Source: Acidobacteriota bacterium
Lineage (GTDB): Bacteria > Acidobacteriota > Blastocatellia > Pyrinomonadales > Pyrinomonadaceae
Direction: 5' to 3'
DNA length: 47,237 nucleotides
Assembly (NCBI GenBank): GCA_019242475.1
Contig: JAFAVK010000099.1
Location: 1 to 47,237, forward strand
In this document: positions 41,401 through 47,237 of the stretch, in pieces
How positions within the stretch are numbered: position 1 is the first letter of the stretch
How the letters are laid out: each line of letters opens with the position of its first letter
The notes under the pieces: generated by a model
Databases searched by the model: none
Told to the model about the DNA's origin: nothing
What the model saw: the letters and a program-made list of their open reading frames with translations, nothing else
Translations under genes and position numbers: made by a program

Positions 41401-41614
41401 CTGGATGCGCCGCACGGCCGAGCAGGAGATCGAGCACGCGGACATGGCCGACCCGCGCGTCCTCAACGAGGCCATCTGGTTCTCCGCCCGCGGCGCCTCT
41501 GCGCGGATGCCCGAGCCGGCGCGCCTCCCCGCCTTCGACGCCATGCGCCTCGGTCTGCGCGCCGAGGCCAAGGATGAAGAAGATGACGAACGGGCGGAAG
41601 GCGTCAGGCGTTAA
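38438..41614 (+). CDS. YncE-like beta-propeller / phosphoesterase (alkaline-phosphatase superfamily) fusion
   Basis: A 1058-residue exported protein. The N-terminus (MNRRRF ... ALVLAAFVLLAAAALGLV) is signal-like with a possible Tat Arg pair. Residues ~60-500 form a YVTN/YncE-type propeller (GLALSPDGEALYVADNLGDS, SKLYVVNSNDDSVSVIDTKT, EGLALSEDGRTLYVANAHSN). A phosphoesterase domain follows, starting IKHVIYVIKENRTYDQLFGDL near residue 545, with NAEASPDGHNWSTAAF and FVVEDDAQDGPDHVDCHRS as metal-binding stretches. This matches the described YncE/alkaline-phosphatase bifunctional class; substrates are unknown. GGAGAGAG lies directly before the ATG. It is probably cotranscribed with the flavoprotein, and its last 41 nt overlap the glycosylase gene. 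Confidence 0.9.
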   Translation: MNRRRFRPPAPSARALVLAAFVLLAAAALGLVNSSADITVGNRPASEGRAITPAGSLVKDLTTGRPAVVPLPVNIVRSPDRAGPGGRGRFLAVVGSGYGVQFDAASNKAQQSLAVIDLNARPPAVTQNVYFPKPQSANVGAVFSQKPDRAGSYRLLVSGGFENKVWAFDFDPNSAQPISPRSDGPDTKVTAPFIDVSGLTARPADPRYNDGQAAVYPTGLALSPDGEALYVADNLGDSLGIVHDLNGQRRLERIDLAGQNARQGVAPTTSPAPAEGMGSLVYPYAVAVLPVPPQRVRGGPYVALPPGSVAKAYVSCWNDASVAVVDFAYGERRVSYVPVGRHPTAMIFDEKFSKLYVVNSNDDSVSVIDTKTDREVERINVRLAEGAPLGSSPEGLALSEDGRTLYVANAHSNSIAVVSLRGEGARRSVVRGFIPAGQYPSAVAVADGALFVGNGKGTGFANSSSVVDNSGRAPNLPNERFPLGTGHNTHGGEYSVALVAGNLSTLPEPNERRLVRYTQSVMRNNNLVGAGRRELFGGRSPIKHVIYVIKENRTYDQLFGDLKTSGDGTPADGDPSVAIFGAGEAARTPKGEPQTVAPNHRALAQRFGLFDRFFVNAEASPDGHNWSTAAFSTDYLDKAYRWDYSDRGRTYDYEGFNRLPNIWPKSDAPPAFPADAGAEEMTEFFRRYVPYLHGRRDVTEPETLYLWDAAARAGLTYRNYGEFVGTMSEADVVSFRTNKEKTYPDLTWTVSAVPTKKALEGHYNPYYRNFNLQTPDAMTVDSYRIAHAAGSAGEALVAPWNAQKQRSGYSRLSTWLAEFRDFVRARRTGQGEELPNFSVVRLPNDHTSGVEAGKPTAQFYVADNDYALGGLVEAVSDSPYWKDTAIFVVEDDAQDGPDHVDCHRSVALLVSAYNRPGALVHEFHNTVSFIRTMELLLGMEPMNLLDATAVPVDIFQGQPDLLPYHAILPTIAPNNLFTPPARDAAALYWMRRTAEQEIEHADMADPRVLNEAIWFSARGASARMPEPARLPAFDAMRLGLRAEAKDEEDDERAEGVRR

Positions 41615-42263
41615 GCGTCCGCGCGCGCCGAAGAGACTGACGCGTGCGTCTCTCTCGCGCGGGGTGCAGGAGTTGTCTGAGGTTGACGAAGACCTCGCGC
41701 ACGTCGCGCGTGCTTACGGCGTGCCGCCCCTTTGGGAGCGCGCGGAGGGTTTCCCGACGCTCGTCCTCACGATCCTCGAACAGCAGGTCTCGCTCGCCTC
41801 GGCGCTCGCGGCCTTCGAGCGCCTGCGCGCGGCCGCCTCGTCGGTCACGCCCGAGAGCTTCCTCACCTTCGACGACGCGCAGCTCCGCGCCTTCGGCTTC
41901 AGCCGGCAGAAAGCCCTCTACTGCCGCCTCCTCGCGCGCGCAATCATCGATAAAGAATTGGATTTGCAGAAGCTCTCATCATTAAGCGACGACGCAGCGC
42001 GGGCCGAGCTGACGAGACTGAAAGGCGTCGGCGCGTGGACGGCCGAAATCTACCTCCTGCGCGCGCTGCTGCGCCCGGACGCCTGGCCCGCGGGCGACCT
42101 CGCGCTCCAGCTCGCCGCGCAGACAGTCAAGCGCCTGCCCGCGCGCCCGACCGCGGCCGAGCTGGACGCGCTCGCCGAACCCTGGCGCCCCTGGCGCGCC
42201 GTCGCCGCGCGCCTGCTCTGGCTCCAATACCTCCACGGCCGCCGCGACGCCGTCCGCCTTTGA
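41574..42263 (+). CDS. AlkA-type DNA-3-methyladenine glycosylase (HhH-GPD)
   Basis: A 229-residue base-excision glycosylase that removes alkylated purines. The HhH motif LKGVGAWTAEIYLLRAL is followed by the catalytic Asp175 in WPAGDLALQ; upstream, TLVLTILEQQVSLASALAAFERL is the typical start of the GPD fold. It lacks the N-terminal domain of E. coli AlkA, as do many bacterial short forms. The ATG at 41574 lies inside the end of the preceding gene (41-nt overlap); an ATG three codons later is also possible. The much longer upstream open frame is a shadow of the phosphoesterase gene. Confidence 0.9.
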   Translation: MKKMTNGRKASGVKRPRAPKRLTRASLSRGVQELSEVDEDLAHVARAYGVPPLWERAEGFPTLVLTILEQQVSLASALAAFERLRAAASSVTPESFLTFDDAQLRAFGFSRQKALYCRLLARAIIDKELDLQKLSSLSDDAARAELTRLKGVGAWTAEIYLLRALLRPDAWPAGDLALQLAAQTVKRLPARPTAAELDALAEPWRPWRAVAARLLWLQYLHGRRDAVRL

Positions 42264-42300
42264 GGACGGCGCGCTGAAACTTTTACCGCCCGCAAACGTT

Positions 42301-42330
42301 TTGACAGCGGCCCAGTCCAAGACTTAACCT
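42301..42330 (+). promoter_or_regulatory. Possible promoter for the S10 carboxypeptidase gene
   Basis: TTGACA (42301-42306) with a weak TAACCT (42325-42330) 18 nt further, about 36 nt before the ATG. The -35 box is perfect, the -10 box poor. Confidence 0.35.
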
Positions 42331-42365
42331 GTTCGCCCATTCCGACCGGAGGTCTACACGCACCG

Positions 42366-44057
42366 ATGCGAGGCCACGCACGCGCCCGTCACACGAGGGG
42401 AAGTTCTACAACGAAGCTCACGCTCCTGTTCGCGCTCTGCCTTTCGGCGGCGTGCCCGTTCGCGTCCTTCGCGCGCCAGCAGCAGCCGGGCGCGCCCGCG
42501 CAGGAGCCGACCCCTTTGCAGACGCCGGCCGCGACTCAGACGCCCGCCGCGCCGCAGGCGACTCCCGCGCAGCCCGGCGCGGCCCCGCAGCAGGGCGCGC
42601 CGCGCGCGATCCCCGCCCCCACCCCCGGCGAACGCGACGCCGCGATGACGGACGGCCCGCCCTCCATCACGCATCACGAAATCAGGGTCGGTGCGCGCAC
42701 GTTGCGTTACACGGTGACGACCGGCGTCATGCCGCTCAAGTCGGCCGCGGGCGAGACCGAGGCGCGCCTCTTCTACATGGCCTACACGCTCGACGGCGTG
42801 AGCGACCCCGCGCGGCGCCCGCTGATGTTCTCCTTCAACGGCGGCCCCGGCTCCGCCTCGGTCTGGCTCCACCTCGGCGCCCTCGGCCCGCGCCGCGTGC
42901 AGATGATGCCCGACGGCGCGATGCCGCCGCCGCCCTTCCAGCTCGTGGACAACGAGCAGACGTGGCTCGACTTCACAGACCTCGTCTTCATCGACCCCGT
43001 CGGCACCGGCTACAGCCGCGCCGCGCGGCCCGACCTCGCGCAGCGCTACTTCGGCCTCCAGGGCGACATCCAGTCGGTCGGCGAGTTCATCCGCCTCTAC
43101 CTCGTCAAGAACAGCCGCTGGATGTCGCCGCTCTTCCTCGTCGGCGAGAGTTACGGCACGACGCGCGCCGCCGGCCTCTCCGGCTACCTCATCGAGCACG
43201 GCATCGCCTTCAACGGCGTGATGCTCGTCTCGACCGTCATGAACTTCCAGACGACGCGCTTCACGAGGGGGAACGATCTGCCCTACGTCCTCTTCCTCCC
43301 GAGCTACGCCGCCATCGCCTGGTATCACAAGCGGCTCTCGGCCGAAGTGCAGTCCACCGACCTGCGAAGATTTTTGGACGAGGTCGAGCGCTGGGCCGCG
43401 AACGAGTACACGGTCGCCCTGGCGAAAGGAGACCGGCTCACCCCCGCCGAGCGGCAGGAGGTCATCGACCGCCTCAACCGCTACACGGGGCTGAGCAAGA
43501 CCTTCATCGACAACAGCGACCTGCGCATCGAGATTCAACATTTTGATAAAGAACTGCTGCGCGACCAGGGGCGCACCGTCGGCCGCCTCGACGGGCGCTT
43601 CAAGGGGCTGGACGCGTCGGCCGCCTCCGAGACGCCCGACTTCGACCCGAGCATGGCCGCCATCCGACCGCCCTACACGGCGGCCTTCAACCAGTACGTC
43701 CGCACGGAACTCAACTTCCGCTCCGACCTCGAATACTACATCCTCGGCGGCGGCGTCGGCCGCTGGGACTTCGGCGCCGACAACGTCTACGCCGACGTGA
43801 GCGAAGCGCTCCGCAGTGCGTTCGCCAAGAACCCCTACATGAAGCTCTTCGTCGCCTCGGGCTACTACGACCTCGCGACGCCCTACTTCGCCGCTGACTA
43901 CACGCTGCGCCACATGGCGCTCGACCCCTCCCTGCGCGGGAACGTCACGACGACCTTCTACGAGGCCGGCCACATGATGTACATCGACCAGACCTCGCTC
44001 GCGCAGCTCAAGCGCGACGCCGCCGCCTTCGTCCAGAACGCCTCGCACGGGAGATAA
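42366..44057 (+). CDS. S10 family serine carboxypeptidase
   Basis: A 563-residue alpha/beta-hydrolase of the carboxypeptidase Y class. A signal region (KLTLLFALCLSAACPFASFAR) leads into a Gln/Pro/Ala-rich linker (about 38-90). The oxyanion region is FSFNGGPGSASVWLHLG (156-172); the triad is Ser262 in VGESYGTTRA, Asp502 in ASGYYDLATP, and His536 in EAGHMMYI. Such enzymes remove C-terminal residues, usually at acidic pH, and are much rarer in bacteria than in eukaryotes but widespread in acidobacteria. GGAGG lies about 13 nt before the ATG. It may work with the S41 peptidase in extracellular peptide use. Confidence 0.92.
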   Translation: MRGHARARHTRGSSTTKLTLLFALCLSAACPFASFARQQQPGAPAQEPTPLQTPAATQTPAAPQATPAQPGAAPQQGAPRAIPAPTPGERDAAMTDGPPSITHHEIRVGARTLRYTVTTGVMPLKSAAGETEARLFYMAYTLDGVSDPARRPLMFSFNGGPGSASVWLHLGALGPRRVQMMPDGAMPPPPFQLVDNEQTWLDFTDLVFIDPVGTGYSRAARPDLAQRYFGLQGDIQSVGEFIRLYLVKNSRWMSPLFLVGESYGTTRAAGLSGYLIEHGIAFNGVMLVSTVMNFQTTRFTRGNDLPYVLFLPSYAAIAWYHKRLSAEVQSTDLRRFLDEVERWAANEYTVALAKGDRLTPAERQEVIDRLNRYTGLSKTFIDNSDLRIEIQHFDKELLRDQGRTVGRLDGRFKGLDASAASETPDFDPSMAAIRPPYTAAFNQYVRTELNFRSDLEYYILGGGVGRWDFGADNVYADVSEALRSAFAKNPYMKLFVASGYYDLATPYFAADYTLRHMALDPSLRGNVTTTFYEAGHMMYIDQTSLAQLKRDAAAFVQNASHGR

Positions 44058-44060
44058 GGT

Positions 44061-44132
44061 TGAACCGTGAACCGTGAACCGTGACAAGTTAAAACCGGCT
44101 TCTTCTTGTCACGGTTCACGGTTCACGGTTCA
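44061..44132. repeat. Perfect 28-bp AACCGTG-heptad hairpin
   Basis: Arms 44061-44088 and 44105-44132 are perfect reverse complements: three GAACCGT units followed by GACAAG at the loop side, 16-nt loop. It begins just after the carboxypeptidase stop and ends 16 nt before the next start codon. Same family, including the GACAAG end, as 1548-1615. Confidence 0.92.
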
Positions 44133-44148
44133 CGAAAAGATTTGAAAG

Positions 44149-44988
44149 ATGCTCACGCCCGCACAACTCGCGGCCTACGAGCGCGACGGCTTCCTCGTGC
44201 TGGAGGATTTCGTCGCGCCGTCGCAGTGCGACCGGCTGCGTGCGCGTGCGGACGAGTTGGTGAGAGAGTTCGAGCCGGGCGAGGTGCTGTCGGTCTTCAC
44301 GACGCGCGAGCAGGCCCGGAAGAGTGACGAATACTTTCTCGACTCGGGCGATAAGGTTCGGTTCTTCTTCGAGGAGGGCGCGTTCGACGCGGAGGGTCGC
44401 CTGGTCAAGGAGAAGGCGCAGGCGATAAACAAGATCGGCCACGCCCTGCACGACCTCGACCCGGTCTTTGAAAGCTTCTCGCGCACGCCCGGGCTGCAAT
44501 CCCTCGTCGGCTCGCTCGGCTACCGCCGCCCGCTGCTCGTGCAGTCGATGTACATCTTCAAGCAGCCCGCAATCGGCGGCGAGGTGACGTGCCACCAGGA
44601 CGCGACCTTCCTCTACACCGAGCCGCAGAGCGTGACGGGGCTCTGGTTCGCGCTCGAAGACGCGACCGTTGAGAACGGCTGCCTGTGGGCGCTCGCGGGC
44701 GGACACCGCCGGGGGCTGAAGTCTCGCTTCCTGCGCGCCGAGGGCGGCGGCACGCGCTTCGAGGTCTACGACGAGAGCCCCTGGCCGGACGAGGGGCTCC
44801 TGCCCCTGGAAGTGAAGAAGGGCGCGCTTGTAGTTCTACACGGCCTGCTGCCGCACCTGAGCCGTGCCAACCGCAGCCCGCGCTCGCGCCACGCCTACAC
44901 GCTCCACGTCGTCGAGGCGGGCGCCCGCTACCCCGCAGACAACTGGCTGCGCCGCGGCGCCGAGATGCCCCTGCGCGGGTTCGAGTGA
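44149..44988 (+). CDS. Phytanoyl-CoA dioxygenase (PhyH) family protein
   Basis: A 279-residue Fe(II)/2-oxoglutarate oxygenase close to the PHYHD1 branch. The N-terminus LTPAQLAAYERDGFLVLEDF is the usual opening. Fe ligands are His149 and Asp151 in TCHQDATFLYTEP and probably His236 in LHGLLPHLSRANRS; RSRHAYTLHVVE holds the 2-oxoglutarate Arg. ENGCLWALAGGHRRGL is the conserved loop. Substrate unknown; relatives act on fatty-acyl or small natural-product substrates in the cytosol. The start codon has a weak GAAAAGATTTGAAAG leader right after the hairpin. Confidence 0.9.
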   Translation: MLTPAQLAAYERDGFLVLEDFVAPSQCDRLRARADELVREFEPGEVLSVFTTREQARKSDEYFLDSGDKVRFFFEEGAFDAEGRLVKEKAQAINKIGHALHDLDPVFESFSRTPGLQSLVGSLGYRRPLLVQSMYIFKQPAIGGEVTCHQDATFLYTEPQSVTGLWFALEDATVENGCLWALAGGHRRGLKSRFLRAEGGGTRFEVYDESPWPDEGLLPLEVKKGALVVLHGLLPHLSRANRSPRSRHAYTLHVVEAGARYPADNWLRRGAEMPLRGFE

Positions 44989-44989
44989 A

Positions 44990-45065
44990 ATGATGAGTGA
45001 TGAGTGATGAATGATGAATATCGCAACGAGGTCATATTCATCATTCATCACTCATCACTCATCAT
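44990..45065. repeat. Perfect 32-bp GTGATGA-heptad hairpin
   Basis: Arms 44990-45021 and 45034-45065 are perfect reverse complements, 12-nt loop. Units are GTGATGA with variant GAATGATGAA toward the loop, mirrored in both arms. The right flank continues with CATTCATCACTTATC, beyond the paired arm. It ends 30 nt before the next GTG start. Confidence 0.92.
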
Positions 45066-45095
45066 TCATCACTTATCTTGAAGAGGAGATAACAC

Positions 45096-47237
45096 GTGAC
45101 CCTGACGCGCCGCGTCCTGTCCGCCCTGCTCATCATCTTCGCCGCCCTCGCGGCCTCCGCGCAGCAGTTCGACGAGCGGCTCTACCAGTCGATGCGCTGG
45201 CGCATGATCGGCCCCTTCCGCGCGGGGCGCACCGTCGGCGCGACGGGCGTGCCCGGCCGCCCCAACGTCTTCTACATCGGCGTCAACAACGGCGGCGTCT
45301 GGAAGACCGACGACGCGGGCCGCACCTGGACGCCCATCTTCGACGAGCAGCCCACGGGCTCCATCGGCGCACTCGCCGTCGCACCTTCAAAGCCGGATAC
45401 AATCTACGTCGGCAGCGGCGAAGGCTTGCAGCGCCCCGACCTCTCGACCGGCGACGGCATCTATAAATCGACCGACGGCGGACGCACCTGGCAGCACCTC
45501 GGCCTGCGCGACGGCCAGCAGATCGGCTCCATCATCGTTGACCCGCGCGACCCCGAACGCCTCTACGTCGCCGTGCTCGGCCACCCCTACGGCCCCAACG
45601 AGGAGCGCGGCGTCTTCCGCTCGACCGACGGCGGGAAGACGTTTGAAAAAGTTCTCTACAAGGACGAGAACACCGGCGCCGTCGCGCTCGCCTTCGACCC
45701 TTCGAACGCGCGCAACGTCTACGCCGTGCTGTGGCAGGCGCGGCAAGGCCCCTGGGAGAACGGCGCTTGGCAGGGGCCGGGCAGCGGCCTCTTCAAATCG
45801 ACGGACGGCGGGACGACCTGGCGGCAGTTGACGAAGGGCCTGCCGACCTTCGAACAGGGCTTGGGGCGCATCGGCATCGCCATCGCGCCGGGCGACCCGA
45901 AGCGCATGTACGCCAACGTGGACTCGCCGCAGCTCGGCGGCGTCTACCGCTCGGACGACGCGGGCGAGAGCTGGCAGCGCACGAACGACGAGGCGCGCGT
46001 GTGGGGCCGCGGCAGCGACTTCGCCGAGCTGAAGGTTGACCAGCGCGACCCTGATGTCGTCTACGTCGCCAACACTTCGACGTACAAGTCGGCGGACGGC
46101 GGGAAGACCTTCCACGCGTGGAAGGGCGCGCCCGGCGGCGACGACTACCACACCATCTGGATCAACCCGGAGAACCCGCAGATCGTCCTGCTGGCGACCG
46201 ACCAGGGCGCGACCATCACCGTCAACGGCGGGCGGACGTGGAGCAGTTGGTACAACCAGCCGACCGCGCAGTTCTACCACGTCTCGACCGACGACCAGTT
46301 CCCCTACTGGGTCTACGGCGGCCAGCAGGAGAGCGGCTCGGTCGGCACGACCAGCCGCGGCGACAACGGCGCCATCACCTTCCGCGACTGGCGCACGGTC
46401 GGCGCCGAGGAGTACGGCTACGTCGCCGCAGACCCCTTGAACCCGAACATCATCTACGGCGGCAAGCTCTCGCGCTTCGACAAGACGACAGGGCAAGCCG
46501 TCAACATGGCGCCCGAGGCGGTGCGCAGCGGCAAGTATCGTTTCCTGAGAACCGCACCCGTCCTCTTCTCGCCCGTTGACCCGCACGTGCTCTACTACGC
46601 CGGTAACGTCCTCTTCAAGACGACGAACGGCGGGAACTCCTGGGAAGTCATCAGCCCCGACCTGACGCGCGAGACTTATGACGTGCCCGAATCCATCGGC
46701 GTCTACAAGAAGCCCGAGATGGCGAAGATGCCGCGCCGCGGCGTCATCTACACAATCGCGCCTTCGCACAAGGACGTGAACACCATCTGGGCCGGCACGG
46801 ACGACGGGCTCGTCCACGTCACGCGCGACGGCGGCAAGAACTGGAAGAACGTCACGCCGCCCGGTCTGACTTCGTGGAGCAAGGTCTCCATCATCGACGC
46901 CGGGCACTTCGACGACCAGACGGCCTACGCCGCCGTCAACCGCTTCCGCCTCGACGACCTGCGCCCGCACGTCTACCGCACGCACGACGGCGGGAAGACT
47001 TGGACTGAAATCGTCAAAGGTCTGCCCGCAGACCCCGTCAACGCCGTGCGCGAAGACCCCGTGCGGAAAGGCTTACTCTTCGCGGGCACCGAGCGCGCCG
47101 TCTACGTCTCTTTCAACGACGGCGACGAGTGGCAGCCGCTGCGGCTCAACATGCCCGCGACCTCCATCCGCGACCTCGTCGTCCACCGCGACGACATCGT
47201 CGTCGGCACGCACGGCCGCTCCTTCTGGATTCTCGAC
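45096..47237 (+). CDS. Secreted sortilin/VPS10-like Asp-box propeller protein, second copy (3' end beyond window)
   Basis: At least 714 codons, open to the window end. I use the GTG at 45096: AAGAGGAGAT lies 6-15 nt upstream and the product opens with a good signal peptide (RRVLSALLIIFAALAASAQQ). Asp-box repeats include STDGGRTWQHL, STDGGKTFEKV, STDGGTTWRQL, SADGGKTFHAW, TRDGGKNWKNV and HDGGKTWTEI. It aligns in order with the protein at 11865 (RMIGPFRAGRTVGATGVPGR vs RQIGPFRGGRVGTVAGVPSQ; both have QPTAQFY, and both reach GRGFWILDD/GRSFWILD), so the two are paralogues. The C-terminal part, including any Ig-like and helical tail, is not visible. Function unknown; catalytic residues cannot be assigned. 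Confidence 0.88.
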   Translation, partial: MTLTRRVLSALLIIFAALAASAQQFDERLYQSMRWRMIGPFRAGRTVGATGVPGRPNVFYIGVNNGGVWKTDDAGRTWTPIFDEQPTGSIGALAVAPSKPDTIYVGSGEGLQRPDLSTGDGIYKSTDGGRTWQHLGLRDGQQIGSIIVDPRDPERLYVAVLGHPYGPNEERGVFRSTDGGKTFEKVLYKDENTGAVALAFDPSNARNVYAVLWQARQGPWENGAWQGPGSGLFKSTDGGTTWRQLTKGLPTFEQGLGRIGIAIAPGDPKRMYANVDSPQLGGVYRSDDAGESWQRTNDEARVWGRGSDFAELKVDQRDPDVVYVANTSTYKSADGGKTFHAWKGAPGGDDYHTIWINPENPQIVLLATDQGATITVNGGRTWSSWYNQPTAQFYHVSTDDQFPYWVYGGQQESGSVGTTSRGDNGAITFRDWRTVGAEEYGYVAADPLNPNIIYGGKLSRFDKTTGQAVNMAPEAVRSGKYRFLRTAPVLFSPVDPHVLYYAGNVLFKTTNGGNSWEVISPDLTRETYDVPESIGVYKKPEMAKMPRRGVIYTIAPSHKDVNTIWAGTDDGLVHVTRDGGKNWKNVTPPGLTSWSKVSIIDAGHFDDQTAYAAVNRFRLDDLRPHVYRTHDGGKTWTEIVKGLPADPVNAVREDPVRKGLLFAGTERAVYVSFNDGDEWQPLRLNMPATSIRDLVVHRDDIVVGTHGRSFWILD

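Overview
The window is GC-rich bacterial chromosome, most likely from an acidobacterium of the Blastocatellia/Pyrinomonadaceae type. This is an inference from two paralogous 'VWFA-related Acidobacterial domain' proteins, paired sortilin-like Asp-box propeller proteins, a large set of secreted hydrolases, and intergenic hairpin repeats of the kind seen in such genomes. I see no rRNA, tRNA, CRISPR, phage or transposase gene.

Layout. 1-1983 (minus): VOC protein, tatA and tatC (cut by the window edge). 2111-4869 (plus): BtuF-like binding protein and an ATP-dependent DNA ligase, followed by a nested inverted repeat. 5172-5777 (minus): membrane-anchored protein of unknown function. 5928-8373 (plus): carbamoyltransferase, SxtJ-like and DUF5989 genes, the same trio as sxtI-sxtJ-sxtK. 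8529-10492 (plus): ECF sigma factor, anti-sigma-like membrane protein and DUF4252 protein. 10562-11742 (minus): acetyltransferase coupled to a 2OG-Fe(II) oxygenase. 11865-17653 (plus): sortilin-like propeller and VWFA protein, converging on and overlapping a GT87 glycosyltransferase (minus). 19083-27269 (plus): GH97 glycosidase, unknown secreted protein, S41 peptidase, acetyltransferase, second VWFA protein, acetyltransferase. 27302-33948 (minus): three-gene molybdenum hydroxylase operon with a c-type cytochrome, a CLC chloride transporter, and a fused M23 peptidase/L,D-transpeptidase. 34123-36044 (plus): HtrA protease and a small protein. 36050-36650: a hairpin, an AT-rich degenerate repeat array and a terminator, then a broken Crp-type gene and a cold-shock gene. 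37304-47237 (plus): D-amino-acid-oxidase-like flavoprotein with permuted motif order, propeller-phosphoesterase fusion, AlkA-type glycosylase, S10 carboxypeptidase, PhyH dioxygenase, and a second sortilin-like gene running off the end.

How the parts connect. Most products are predicted to be exported: Sec signals, lipoproteins, and Tat signals on the molybdenum enzyme and the flavoprotein, with Tat translocase genes in the same window. This fits a heterotroph with a busy cell envelope that degrades peptides and glycans.

The most unusual material is (a) the flavoprotein whose C-terminal DAO signature precedes its Rossmann motif, (b) at least ten intergenic hairpins whose arms are themselves tandem 7-9 bp repeats with unit variants mirrored between arms, (c) the roughly 370-bp AT-rich array of degenerate ~20-bp units, (d) the M23/L,D-transpeptidase fusion, and (e) the sxtIJK-like trio outside any toxin cluster.
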